Below are positions 9,488 to 18,232 of a DNA stretch of 62,094 nucleotides, piece after piece. The translations under genes were made by a program, and so were the position numbers. Position 1 is the stretch's first letter, and each line of letters starts with the position of its first letter. The stretch is from NCBI GenBank assembly GCA_020832465.1, contig JAFIER010000250.1, positions 1-62,094 of the forward strand. Direction: 5' to 3'. The notes below the pieces were generated by a model. It did not search any database. It had not been told where the DNA came from and saw only the letters and a list, made by a program, of their open reading frames with translations. The stretch comes from Bernardetiaceae bacterium. Lineage in GTDB: Bacteria; Bacteroidota; Bacteroidia; Cytophagales; Bernardetiaceae.

Positions 9488-9597
9488 GGGGGGGCGTTTT
9501 ATGTTGATGCGGTGATATAATTTTATGCCCTTAAACAACTCCTCTCTTCGTGTTTGGTGTTCATACCAAACACCAGCGGTAGTTTTGAGATGCGCCC
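9488..9597. mobile_element. MITE family 4, copy 1 (degenerate)
   Basis: About 110 bp sharing a long stretch with the copy at 57845-57954: both contain a variant of CCTTAAA.CAACT.CTCTC..CGTGTTTG.TGT, then ACCAAACAC and AGTTTTGA.ATGC.CCC. The ends are GGGGGCG on the left and CGCCC on the right. No direct target duplication is seen here. Non-coding, inside the 337-bp spacer upstream of the MscS-type gene. Confidence 0.65.
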
Positions 9598-9711
9598 AAT
9601 TTGGAAGAGGCACTTATAAGTTGATCGTATATCCAACTACCGCAAAATACTATGATTATCCTACCTAAGACTTTTACTTTTGTTTTTTTACAGTAAAAAT
9701 CTATCAAAGCA

Positions 9712-11241
9712 ATGAAATTTAGCGATGTAACCGTTTTAGTCTTAGCGTATTGTATTGAGTTTTCGGTGTTGCTTATCTTAGGAAGGCTTATTTTTTTGAT
9801 GAAAATAGGTATTAGGCAACGCTTTATTTTGTGGGGATTTTTTAGTTTTTTGCTCACGTCTCTGCTTTTAGTAGTAAGGGAGTTGCAACCAGAGCTTTTT
9901 GTACTGCGCAGCGAGCTTTTGCCTTATGCTTTTATAGGCATTCGCTGTGTATGGTGGTTTGCTATAGCAATTATTTTGAGTAATTTATTGCATTACTTTT
10001 TATGGAATGGCATTTTTCATAAAAATGGTCAGACGCGCGTGCATCGCTATGTGATTCAGTTTTTTGATGCTACAATTTATGTATTAGCTGTTGTTTTGAT
10101 ATTGAATCAAGTTTTTGAGCAATCTATATCGGGTTTGCTGATTACCTCGGGTGTATTGGCTATCATACTTGGTCTTTCGGCACAAACAACTTTAGGGGGT
10201 GTTTTTGCCGGGCTTGCGCTCAACCTTAATAACTCGTTCAATAAAGGTGATTACATAATCCTCGACCGTATAAGAGGCTATGTCATTGATATGAATTGGC
10301 ACTCCGTAACCATACAAGGGCGTGATGAGCGCATGGCAATTATACCGAACAAACTTATCGACGACTCTTTGATTATCAATAGCAATGCTATGAGCAAACG
10401 CCGTTTGCACGATATAGAAATTTGTATAGACTATGCTGTGCGTCCCGAGTTAGTTAAATCAATTATCATAGAAGCAGTAAAGCACTCTCCTTATGTAGAG
10501 GGTGAAGCCCAAGTTTTTGTATCTAAGTTTGCTGAAACAGGAATTTTTTATAAAATTGAGATTTATACTTCGGAGTTTGAAGATATTCCCGTAAATAATG
10601 ATTTACTGACGCTTGTTTGGTATGCTTTAGCACGCGAGCATATCTCTGCACGCCCCTCGATTTGGCAAAGAGAAAGTGAGTTTACGCCGCCTTTAATAGA
10701 GCAGGTAAGTATGCTTGATTCTAGTGATACGATTTTGAAAACCTTACGTAGCATTTCTTTTTTTGAAGTTTTATCAGAATCTGAATTGCAACAGTTAGCG
10801 CAAAAAACAGTTCATTTCATAGCCCCTCCGCCTCAACGTATAACTGTAGAAGGCGAAGCAGAATATGCCCTTTATATTGTTCAAAAAGGCAGGCTTAGCG
10901 TCTGGGTAAAAAATAATGAAGGGCAGGATATACAAATTGCAAGCCTCAAAGTCGGTGATGTTTTTGGTGAAATGGCATTACTCACAGGAGAGCTGCGCAA
11001 AGCAACGGTTGTCGTAGAGCAGGAAGCCTCCCTCTATGAAATTTCTAAATCGGCTATCCTTCCGATTATAACCAAAAGAAAAGAAATTCTAAACGACTTA
11101 AGCAAGCTACTTGCAGAACGACAATTAGCCGTAGAGCAAGTACAAGCCAATGAAGATAAACCAAAAGCAAGAGAAGCGCATATTGAAAAATTAAATATAC
11201 AGCTACTAGCGCTGATGCGGAATTTTTTTGCCTCTAATTAA
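9712..11241 (+). CDS. MscS-type mechanosensitive channel with cyclic-nucleotide-binding domain
   Basis: 509-residue inner-membrane protein. Residues 1-140 hold several TM helices. The pore-lining TM3 region is ITSGVLAIILGLSAQTTLGGVFAGLALNL-like (Gly/Ala spaced, ending in the NxFxxGD motif NSFNKGDYI). A beta domain follows (about 180-330). The C-terminus (about 345-470) is a CAP_ED domain with a phosphate-binding cassette FGEMALLTGELRKATVV that keeps the Gly-Glu and Arg of ligand-binding members. This is the architecture of bacterial cyclic-nucleotide-gated MscS relatives (bCNG); in characterised members cNMP gates the pore and mechanosensitivity is weak. A TACTTTTG element at 9675-9682 could be the -7 box. 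Confidence 0.88.
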   Translation: MKFSDVTVLVLAYCIEFSVLLILGRLIFLMKIGIRQRFILWGFFSFLLTSLLLVVRELQPELFVLRSELLPYAFIGIRCVWWFAIAIILSNLLHYFLWNGIFHKNGQTRVHRYVIQFFDATIYVLAVVLILNQVFEQSISGLLITSGVLAIILGLSAQTTLGGVFAGLALNLNNSFNKGDYIILDRIRGYVIDMNWHSVTIQGRDERMAIIPNKLIDDSLIINSNAMSKRRLHDIEICIDYAVRPELVKSIIIEAVKHSPYVEGEAQVFVSKFAETGIFYKIEIYTSEFEDIPVNNDLLTLVWYALAREHISARPSIWQRESEFTPPLIEQVSMLDSSDTILKTLRSISFFEVLSESELQQLAQKTVHFIAPPPQRITVEGEAEYALYIVQKGRLSVWVKNNEGQDIQIASLKVGDVFGEMALLTGELRKATVVVEQEASLYEISKSAILPIITKRKEILNDLSKLLAERQLAVEQVQANEDKPKAREAHIEKLNIQLLALMRNFFASN

Positions 11242-11270
11242 GCTTAAATACGCACTAATAGCTTTACTGC

Positions 11271-11332
11271 CTGTAGTACGAAGCTCCAGCTTCGCTATAA
11301 GCCACTTCCGAAGCTGGAGCTTAGGGCTACAG
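11271..11332. repeat. GCTCCAGC palindrome, copy A
   Basis: 62-bp inverted repeat bounded by CTGTAG..CTACAG with long arms GAAGCTCCAGCTTCG and CGAAGCTGGAGCTT. Each arm is itself nearly self-complementary (GAAGCT/AGCTTC), so one long hairpin or two short ones can form. Other copies are at 12564-12625 and 45404-45466. About 30 bp further right (11360-11390) lies a MITE family 3 terminus. Confidence 0.8.
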
Positions 11333-11359
11333 CTTTAAAAACGGTGAAGGTTGAAACTA

Positions 11360-11390
11360 CCTAAGTTGATTTACCAACTTGATGTACACC
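11360..11390. repeat. MITE family 3 terminus (solitary)
   Basis: CCTAAGTTGATTTACC followed by AACTTGATGTACACC is the inverted form of the family 3 end seen at 14904 and 45354. No matching second end is found to the left of the adjacent GCTCCAGC palindrome, so this looks like a decayed composite. Confidence 0.55.
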
Positions 11391-11475
11391 TGTATGATGG
11401 GCGTATGCGAACTAATCATAATTTTTGCTATATTTCATTTTGAATGCGTAGCAAAACCCTAAACAAACATAAAAC

Positions 11476-12501
11476 GTGCTGATAAAAAAGAAAAAAATAC
11501 CTTTTGTGGTAGCTAAGGATTTACAAGATTTTTTGATAAAATACAAAAAATACAGACCGCTACCTATTGCTTATAGCGACCTTTTTCGCTACTCGAATGC
11601 CATTGCTCACTATGATCGCTTTGGTGAAGATACGCTTTGGAACACCCTTTTTTATGACCCAAGTGATAGAAACGAAATTTATGACGGGCTTAAAGCAATT
11701 TATGCCCTACTTAAAGCCGACGGAGACCTCTCCGTTATGGCACACCTCTACATAGATCGCGTAGATTTGTGTACCTACGGCAATACACAACCTTTTAGAG
11801 TGCGTATCGTAAACCGAATCAATGATAATTTTGACTATTTTTACCTCAAAAAAGCTGATGCTTCAAGAGTTTATGGATTAGAACTCGAGGACTTGGTCTC
11901 GCCCAATCATATCACTTATTTGATATACGAGGATACACTCATCGAAGAGCATATTGCAGGCATGCCAGGCTATCAGTTTATGAATGAATATTTGCAACGC
12001 AAGCAACTCAACAAAACCCGTTTGGGTAAAGAGTTTGTTAAATTTAACGAACGCTGTTTTGTACGCCTACTCGGAGATATGCACGCAAATAATTTTATTG
12101 TAGATGTTACCCCTGACTTCGAAGATGAGCACTACAGAATCAGAGCTATTGATTTTGACCAGCAGTCCTTTGAAGGAAAAAGTGCTGTATATATGCCAAA
12201 ATACTACAAAGAAAATAATCCAATTATTCAAATAGGCATCGAGACAATGACACCCGAAACCGTTCGCCAATACCAAAGAGAAGAGCGTTCGCTTATCGCC
12301 ACACGTATCAAAGCCTCTTATTATGCTCTTAATGCACTCGTAGAGGCAATGCGCAAAGATACAATTTCATTACCCGAAAACGAAAAAAGACTCAAAACCG
12401 AACTCGCTGATTATTACAAAGATAAAAGATTTGAAAAAGCCCATAATATGGGAGATATACTGAGATTGAGCCTCAGCAGATTACTCGAGGAGAGTGAATA
12501 A
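11476..12501 (+). CDS. Kinase-fold protein of unknown substrate
   Basis: 341 residues from a GTG start. The central part resembles the aminoglycoside phosphotransferase / choline kinase-like fold: an N-lobe lysine in DYFYLKKAD, an IEEHIAG hinge, the catalytic loop LLGDMHANNFIV (D-x-H-x-x-N) and a metal-binding AIDFDQQ. The C-terminus is helical. It is soluble and has no signal peptide. I do not recognise a named family; small-molecule or protein phosphorylation is inferred from the loops only. It stands alone, with MITE-type sequence on both sides. Confidence 0.6.
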   Translation: MLIKKKKIPFVVAKDLQDFLIKYKKYRPLPIAYSDLFRYSNAIAHYDRFGEDTLWNTLFYDPSDRNEIYDGLKAIYALLKADGDLSVMAHLYIDRVDLCTYGNTQPFRVRIVNRINDNFDYFYLKKADASRVYGLELEDLVSPNHITYLIYEDTLIEEHIAGMPGYQFMNEYLQRKQLNKTRLGKEFVKFNERCFVRLLGDMHANNFIVDVTPDFEDEHYRIRAIDFDQQSFEGKSAVYMPKYYKENNPIIQIGIETMTPETVRQYQREERSLIATRIKASYYALNALVEAMRKDTISLPENEKRLKTELADYYKDKRFEKAHNMGDILRLSLSRLLEESE

Positions 12502-12528
12502 ACAATAAATGCAAATCATAGAAAAAAA

Positions 12529-12649
12529 CATACTAATAGACATTCGATAACCAGAAATAATGCCTGTAGTACGAAGCTCCAGCTTCGTTATAAGCCACTT
12601 CCGAAGCTGGAGCTTCGGGCTACAGGTTTAAAAAATGTATAGTGGTATA
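12529..12649. mobile_element. MITE family 1 termini enclosing the GCTCCAGC palindrome
   Basis: Left end CATACTAATAGACATTCG plus AACCAGAAATAA equals the family 1 left arm; right end AAAAATGTATAGTGGTATA equals the family 1 right arm. The usual CCATAGCG hairpins are replaced by the palindrome at 12564-12625. The flanks agaaaaaaa (12520-12528) and agaaaaaac (12650-12658) match in 8 of 9 bases, indicating that the hybrid transposed as a unit. Confidence 0.75.
12564..12625. repeat. GCTCCAGC palindrome, copy B
   Basis: 62-bp palindrome almost identical to copy A (11271-11332). It is inserted between the left and right arms of a MITE family 1 element. Confidence 0.85.
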
Positions 12650-12654
12650 AGAAA

Positions 12655-12704
12655 AAACTAACAGCTCTTCAGGAAACACCATGAAGAACGGTTAGTTTTT
12701 TTAT
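12655..12704. terminator. Bidirectional intrinsic terminator
   Basis: AACTAAC..CTCTTCA pairs with TGAAGA..GGTTAGTT and is followed by seven T on the plus strand; the minus strand has a preceding run of A. It lies between the convergent kinase-fold gene (plus) and the lipoprotein gene (minus) and can serve both. Its stem shares the word AACTAACAG with MITE cores. Confidence 0.7.
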
Positions 12705-12815
12705 GCATGAACAAAATGCGATAGCAATAACATTGCCCCAAGCCTTATTGCTTCTAAACCTATTTTTCTTATGGAAAAATGTTGTAGTAGTCTGTTGTAT
12801 CAGTATGAAACACGA

Positions 12816-13241
12816 CTAACGAAAGCCTATGGCAGTGTATTGGTCGGCACTTGTATTGCCATCAACGAATACTCTAAAATTGATGCGCAACTCCTCATCA
12901 AAACCACTAGGGGAACTGGCGAGCTGTCCCGTACCTTCAACCTCAAAAACACCTATACGCTGTCTTGATATTGCAAAACGATTGCGAGAGACTACTGTAG
13001 CCTCTATAGTGCGGTTCGTATTAAAAAAGTTTTCAATATGGATGAGCGAGTCGCTATGTGCCACTTCTCTAATTCTTATACGATAAAAATCTTGAAAACC
13101 TGTAAATATTTCAATTTCTTCAATATCATAAGAACCGACAAATCGCCGTCTCGGGTCGGGGTCTGCCCCTTCACAAGCCGTAAAAAGCACAACAAATACT
13201 AAAAGCAACAGAGATAGATAGGGTAATTTTTTGAATAACAT
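12816..13241 (-). CDS. Small secreted lipoprotein, unknown function
   Basis: 141 residues with an N-terminal signal LPYLSLLLLVFVVLFTAC ending in a lipobox (FTA-Cys), followed by an acidic segment EGADPDP. The mature part is predicted to be beta-rich (alternating hydrophobic/polar in GSYDIEEIEIF and FRIRI-like segments), like many small Bacteroidota lipocalin-type lipoproteins. I see no diagnostic motif. The gene is isolated, convergent with the upstream kinase-fold gene. Confidence 0.7.
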   Translation of the reverse strand: MLFKKLPYLSLLLLVFVVLFTACEGADPDPRRRFVGSYDIEEIEIFTGFQDFYRIRIREVAHSDSLIHIENFFNTNRTIEATVVSRNRFAISRQRIGVFEVEGTGQLASSPSGFDEELRINFRVFVDGNTSADQYTAIGFR

Positions 13242-13525
13242 AAAAAAACGTTTAGAGAATAAAATAATGACTGTTTAATGCAGGAGTTAGCTCTCAAATT
13301 TCGGCTATAACTATTTCACAAACTCCTAAAATAAAGTGCTAAACACTTGCTTTACGGATTTATAAAGGCATTAGATGCAAAAATCAAAAGAATATTTTGG
13401 TTTATCTTATAAATTCTCTTATATTTCAGCCTCAAAGCCCATAAAGGGCAAAAAAATGTGAGCAAAAATAAAGCCTTAATCATTACACACAAGCACATTC
13501 TTACAAAATAAATACTTTTTTTGAT

Positions 13526-14767
13526 ATGCCTTTTACGAACGACGCAATAGTACTTGGGCTTTTGTTAGCCGTACTTGCCTTTATATTTTATACGGCTGGA
13601 CTGAAGGGAACGGTATGGGAAAAAATTTATCGTTTTTGCCCGCCGCTCTTACTTTGTTATTTTTTGCCCGCCCTATTGCATTATCCTTTGGGGCTTATAG
13701 ACCCAGAGAGCTCAAGGCTTTATTTTGTGGCCTCTCGATATTTACTACCAGCTTCTTTAGTGCTTTTTTGTTTGGGTATTGATTTAAAAGGCGTACTCAA
13801 CCTCGGTCCTAAAGCACTGATTATGTTTCTTACCGCTACAATGGGCATTGTAATTGGAGGTCCATTGGCTATTTTGATTGTGGCTGTAGTTTCGCCAGAT
13901 ACCGTAGCGGGCGATATTTGGAGAGGATTATCTACAGTAGCTGGTAGTTGGATAGGAGGCGGTGCCAACCAAACTGCCATGAAAGAAATCTATGAAGTAG
14001 GTGAAGACCTTTTTGCTTCTATGATTGTTGTTGATGTCATTTGTGCTAATATTTGGATGGGGGTTTTGCTCTACGGTGCGGGTATTTCAGATAAAATAGA
14101 CCGTTTTCTCAAAGCAGATTCCTCTGCTATCGAGCAACTGCGTCAAAAAGTAGAAAATTATCGCAACCGTATTGCTAAAATACCGACCACTACGGACTAT
14201 TTTGTGTTGCTTGCTATGGCATTTGGTGCTACGGCTTTAGCCCATTTGGGGGCTGATATTATCACGCCTTTTATGGAAAAACATAAAGATACCTTAGATA
14301 CACTCAATCTAAACTCCCTCACCTCAGGATTCTTTTGGCTTGTGGTTATTGCCACTACCATTGGTTTCTCGGCTTCTTTTACGAAGGCTAAGGCTTTAGA
14401 AGGCGTAGGGGCTTCGCGCTTAGGTAGTGTATTTATCTACGTACTCGTTACTACTATCGGTATGCAAATGAATTTTAAAGATGTATTCGAGCGTTTAGAC
14501 CTCTTTGCCGTAGGTATTTTGTGGATGCTTATTCACGTTATTACACTGCTTATTGTGGCTAAACTAATTCGGGCACCCTTCTTTTTTGTAGCCGTAGGCA
14601 GCCAAGCCAATGTAGGCGGCGCAGCCTCGGCACCGATTGTAGCCTCAGCATTTAGCCCCGCATTAGCGCCCGTAGGCGTATTGCTTGCCGTACTCGGCTA
14701 TGCCGTAGGTACTTATGGTGCTATACTTTGCGCACAGCTTATGCAATGGGCTGCTGGCGGTATATAA
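13526..14767 (+). CDS. DUF819 family integral membrane protein
   Basis: 413 residues with about ten TM helices. The Gly/Ala-rich blocks GSWIGGGANQTAMKEIY and GSQANVGGAASAPIVASAF, placed symmetrically in the two halves, match DUF819 (YjcL-like) proteins, which resemble inverted-repeat carriers. Substrate is unknown. A hydrophilic loop (about residues 195-225) separates the halves. Standalone gene. Confidence 0.85.
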   Translation: MPFTNDAIVLGLLLAVLAFIFYTAGLKGTVWEKIYRFCPPLLLCYFLPALLHYPLGLIDPESSRLYFVASRYLLPASLVLFCLGIDLKGVLNLGPKALIMFLTATMGIVIGGPLAILIVAVVSPDTVAGDIWRGLSTVAGSWIGGGANQTAMKEIYEVGEDLFASMIVVDVICANIWMGVLLYGAGISDKIDRFLKADSSAIEQLRQKVENYRNRIAKIPTTTDYFVLLAMAFGATALAHLGADIITPFMEKHKDTLDTLNLNSLTSGFFWLVVIATTIGFSASFTKAKALEGVGASRLGSVFIYVLVTTIGMQMNFKDVFERLDLFAVGILWMLIHVITLLIVAKLIRAPFFFVAVGSQANVGGAASAPIVASAFSPALAPVGVLLAVLGYAVGTYGAILCAQLMQWAAGGI

Positions 14768-14779
14768 AAAACAATATTA

Positions 14780-14817
14780 GCCAGAACTAACAGCTTCCGA
14801 AAACGGTTAGTTCTGGC
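14780..14817. terminator. Hairpin 12 bp after the DUF819 gene
   Basis: GCCAGAACTAAC pairs perfectly with GTTAGTTCTGGC (12 bp). No T-tract follows, so termination is uncertain. The stem word AGAACTAAC is the same as in MITE families 2 and 3. Confidence 0.55.
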
Positions 14818-14903
14818 ATGCAGGCGCAAGTTAAAATGAAGTAGCCAAATAAAAAAGTAGTGGAACTAACTAAGAGCGTAGCAAAATAAATAATTCAATT
14901 AGG

Positions 14904-15004
14904 GGGGGGCGTCAAGTTGGTAAATCGACTTAGGAAGATTCAAAACTAACAGTTTTTCGAAAACTGTTAGTTCTGAACTAATTTAACAAAGTTGTCGTAC
15001 ACCC
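14904..15004. mobile_element. MITE family 3, intact copy
   Basis: 101 bp. Left end GGGGGGCGTCAAGTTGG and right end (inverted) GGGTGTACGACAACTTTG form imperfect terminal repeats around the hairpin AACTAACAG..CTGTTAGTT. It is flanked by a perfect 8-bp direct repeat caattagg (14896-14903 and 15005-15012). Non-coding. Partial relatives: 11360-11390, 25425-25462, 43040-43072, 45354-45383. Confidence 0.8.
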
Positions 15005-15012
15005 CAATTAGG

Positions 15013-15232
15013 CAAAAAATTAAATAAATGTTTTGAGGTAGAATGAGCGGACTTGCCATACTGTGCTACCTAAGGCCTATTATGACTAAGATTGCCGCCG
15101 ATACTATGTCTATGAAAAGTGATTTTAGGCGTATTTTTTTTCGCATGCTCACATGCCTAAAATATTTGTTTTGGGTTGAATCATGAAGTGGCTTTAAAAA
15201 ATTTTGATTTTAAGATAAGCAACACTAGGCCT
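15013..15232. other. Spacer without recognised content
   Basis: AT-rich stretch between the MITE and the 3' end of the Fur-family gene. I see no ORF, tRNA or clear hairpin terminator in it. Confidence 0.5.
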
Positions 15233-15664
15233 TCACCCATTGCACTCCGCACAAAGCCCTTCCAATAAAAAACTCGCTGTTTTGACTTGATAGCCCTTAG
15301 GGGCTGCTGTCTCTGGTAGCGGAATATCTTCCATACAAAGTACTTTTTCGCAAGTCTGGCATTTAAAATGTACGTGTGCATCGTGGTGGGCATGTTCGCT
15401 ACATTTTTCCGAACAAAGGGCGTATTTTGCCTGACCTTCAAGATCGGGCACACGGTGCAAAATGCCCTTCTCTTCGAAAGTTGTAAGTGTGCGGTAGATA
15501 GTAACCCTATCAAAGTTACTGTTTTGTGTTTGCTGTTCTATATTTTGATGAGAAAGGGCTGCGCGCTCTCTAAAAAATAACTCGAGTACTGCCAAGCGGC
15601 AGGGGGTTTTGCGCAAGCCGTGCAATTTCAATAAATCCAAACTTGTTGATTCTAAATGGGTCAT
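15233..15664 (-). CDS. Fur-family metal-responsive repressor (possibly Zur)
   Basis: 143 residues. N-terminal winged helix (about 1-80) with the recognition segment NFDRVTIYRTLTTFEEKGI. The C-terminal dimerisation/metal domain has HAHHDAHVHFKC and two structural zinc pairs, Cys102/Cys105 and Cys138/Cys141. It is divergent from a TonB-dependent receptor with a shared 17-bp palindrome between them, which suggests direct metal-dependent repression. The His-rich stretch and pairing with the receptor favour zinc, but iron or manganese cannot be excluded. Confidence 0.88.
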   Translation of the reverse strand: MTHLESTSLDLLKLHGLRKTPCRLAVLELFFRERAALSHQNIEQQTQNSNFDRVTIYRTLTTFEEKGILHRVPDLEGQAKYALCSEKCSEHAHHDAHVHFKCQTCEKVLCMEDIPLPETAAPKGYQVKTASFLLEGLCAECNG

Positions 15665-15703
15665 AATGCGTTGTACTAATATGATTTATGCCAATAATTT
15701 AAT

Positions 15704-15725
15704 TATCTTTGCAACTTAGTTGCAA
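15704..15725 (+). promoter_or_regulatory. Palindromic operator overlapping a promoter
   Basis: TTGCAACT-T-AGTTGCAA (15709-15725) is a perfect 8+1+8 palindrome. TATCTTTG at 15704-15711 matches the Bacteroidota -7 element and overlaps its left arm, so a bound Fur-family dimer would block the receptor promoter. A good -33 box is not evident. It lies 44 bp from the regulator start. Confidence 0.7.
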
Positions 15726-15840
15726 TATTTTTAGTTTACCCAGCATCTAAGTGTTTATGCCCGAGTTATCAATGCTATTTTAAATGAACTTTGTCTGCAT
15801 TTTATACAGCCTAAATTTACGAAAAAAAACTCTTTTTTCT

Positions 15841-18213
15841 ATGCGTTTACTGCTACTTATACTTTTTTTATTTGCTTTTGCACCCGTATTACAAGCACAA
15901 TCAGACCAAAGTTGCCGGCTTGTAGTAGAAGGTAAAGTCATTGATGCAAATACACAAGAACCGCTCATAGGTGCTACAATTCTAATAAAACAACTCGATA
16001 AAGGCTGCCCGAGTAATACCAAAGGAAATTTTAGACTTCACAAAATATGCGAAGGTACTTATCTTTTTGAAGTGCGTATGGTAGGATACAAAACCCTGCG
16101 CAAAGAAGTACACTTACACGAAGATACCCCACAAATTACTTTTAACCTCACGCCCAATGAACAATTACTACAAAATCTTATTGTAGAAGACCATATAGAC
16201 AAAACAAGCATCACACAGTCCACCATACAGATAGATAAAGATTTTTTGTTAGAAAATCAAGCCACTACATTTGTCAATAGCATCTCCGAACTGCCCGGCA
16301 TTCAAGCACTCAATACTGGTGTAGGTATTGCCAAACCCGTTATCAGGGGAATGAGTATGAACCGAGTAGCTGTCAATGATGCGGGTATCCGACAAGAAGA
16401 ACAGCAGTGGGGCGCAGACCATGGCTTACTTATAGACCCATACAGCGTCGAAGCCGTAGAAATTGTAAAAGGTGCAAGTGCCTTAAGGTATGGTGCAGAA
16501 GCTATAGGTGGGGTTATCAATATCCTACCACCTGCTATCCCCGAGAGCGACAAGCTCGGTATCAATTATCAAGCAAATTATCAAGGCTATAACCACCTTT
16601 ACGGAAACTCGATACAAATGCAAGCGCACAAAAATAACGTTTTTGCTAGCTTACAAGTTTCACATCAAAGTTATGCCGATTACAGAGTCCCTGCCGAAGA
16701 GTTTAACTATAACCGATGGATTCTGCCCCTCGAAAACGGAAAACTCAAAAATACGGCGGGGAGAGAGCTTAATTTTAAGGCTTTTGGTGGATTCCGAACT
16801 GAAAAAGTACTCACACAAGTTATTGTAAGTCAGTTTAACCAGCGTGTTGGATTATTCCCCGGAGCGATGGGCATTCCACGCGCTTATCAACTCCGCGATG
16901 ACGGCGACCCTCGAAATATAGATTTGCCAAGCCAAGATAATAGCCATTTTAGAGCCATTCTAAACCAAGACATTTTTCTTGATAAGCAACATTTTTTGCA
17001 TATAGAAGCGGGCTTTCAGCGCAATGTAAGGTTAGAAAAATCACTGCCTCATGCACACGGACAAGTAGAACCGCCAGCAGGGAATTTGGCACTTGGCTTA
17101 GACTTAGATACTTATTCTTTGAATGTGCGCTGGGAGCGCGAAATGCGTCAGAACAATAAGCTAGAAATTGGTATTCAATCTCAATATCAACAAAATCGCA
17201 TCGATGGATTTGAGTATTTGATTCCCAATTATGAAAGTGCGAGCGCAGGGCTTTATGCCTTACGGCAATGGCAATGGCATCCGCATTGGCAATTTGAGGG
17301 CGGTTTGCGCTTTGATTATGCCTATCAAAATTCCGAAGCCGGTATGTTGAGATGGTATGGAGAAGGGGGGAACTTGGCTTTCGAGCAGGAACGCAGCGCA
17401 CCACTTTTGCGTCATTATCAAAACTTTTCTACAGCTTGGGGGCTATCCTATCAGCCTTCGCAAAAATGGGAGTTTAGTGCACAGGCCGGCAGTATGTTTA
17501 GAGTCCCCAACCTTGCCGAGCTTACTGCAAATGGCATACACCACGGTACGTTTAGGCACGAACAAGGCGATGCCTCTCTCGAGGCCGAAAGGGGAATCCA
17601 GCTCGAGATGGGGTTGCATTACAAAACAGAAAAAATGAGCTTTGAGCTTACGCCCTTTGCAAATTTTTTTAGTAATTATTTATTTTTGCGCCCTATGGGT
17701 ATATTTTCAGATTTACCCGAAGCAGGGCAGTTGCACCGCTACTCACAAGGAAGAGTGCAGATGTATGGCGGCGAACTTGTAGTAGAATATCGCCCCACTT
17801 CTTTTTTGAGTCTATATTCAGCTACAGAATATGTATGGAATAAAAATTTGGATACGCGCCTACCGCTGCCTTTTTCGCCTCCATTCTCATCGCTTGGGCG
17901 TGCAAGCCTGAAAATAGCACAAGCCGCAGGGCGGTTTTCAGATATAAGTTTGAGCCTTACCGTACATCATTTTGCTGCCCAAAATCGTGTAGATAGAAAC
18001 GAACTCCCTACAGCAGGTTATACCCTCGTGCATGCACAAGCAAGTACGTACGTACAAATTAAAGGACAAAAAATAGGTATCTTCTTGCAACTTCGAAATC
18101 TGACTAATCAGCATTATATCAACCACCTAAGTCGTTACAAACTTTTGAACCTGCCCGAGCCAGCGCGCTTTGTATCGGCTACTTTGCGTGTGCCTCTGAG
18201 TATCAAAATATAA
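15841..18213 (+). CDS. TonB-dependent outer membrane receptor, likely metal uptake
   Basis: 790 residues from the ATG at 15841 (an upstream ATG at 15784 adds a basic stretch before the signal peptide). Signal peptide MRLLLLILFLFAFAPVLQAQ, a carboxypeptidase-regulatory-like beta domain (VEGKVIDANTQEPLIGATI), a plug domain (about 120-230, with GVGIAKPVIRGMSMNRV), then a 22-strand-type barrel ending in an aromatic-poor LRVPLSIKI. Extracellular loop segment LPHAHGQVEPP is His-containing. The divergent Fur-family gene and palindrome suggest regulation by metal; a ZnuD-like zinc role is inferred. Confidence 0.88.
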   Translation: MRLLLLILFLFAFAPVLQAQSDQSCRLVVEGKVIDANTQEPLIGATILIKQLDKGCPSNTKGNFRLHKICEGTYLFEVRMVGYKTLRKEVHLHEDTPQITFNLTPNEQLLQNLIVEDHIDKTSITQSTIQIDKDFLLENQATTFVNSISELPGIQALNTGVGIAKPVIRGMSMNRVAVNDAGIRQEEQQWGADHGLLIDPYSVEAVEIVKGASALRYGAEAIGGVINILPPAIPESDKLGINYQANYQGYNHLYGNSIQMQAHKNNVFASLQVSHQSYADYRVPAEEFNYNRWILPLENGKLKNTAGRELNFKAFGGFRTEKVLTQVIVSQFNQRVGLFPGAMGIPRAYQLRDDGDPRNIDLPSQDNSHFRAILNQDIFLDKQHFLHIEAGFQRNVRLEKSLPHAHGQVEPPAGNLALGLDLDTYSLNVRWEREMRQNNKLEIGIQSQYQQNRIDGFEYLIPNYESASAGLYALRQWQWHPHWQFEGGLRFDYAYQNSEAGMLRWYGEGGNLAFEQERSAPLLRHYQNFSTAWGLSYQPSQKWEFSAQAGSMFRVPNLAELTANGIHHGTFRHEQGDASLEAERGIQLEMGLHYKTEKMSFELTPFANFFSNYLFLRPMGIFSDLPEAGQLHRYSQGRVQMYGGELVVEYRPTSFLSLYSATEYVWNKNLDTRLPLPFSPPFSSLGRASLKIAQAAGRFSDISLSLTVHHFAAQNRVDRNELPTAGYTLVHAQASTYVQIKGQKIGIFLQLRNLTNQHYINHLSRYKLLNLPEPARFVSATLRVPLSIKI

Positions 18214-18232
18214 GAAGTACGTATCTATGTGC

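Noticed and set aside
12771-12968. Small plus-strand ORF
   Set aside because: Antisense to the lipoprotein gene and without a signal, motif or start context.
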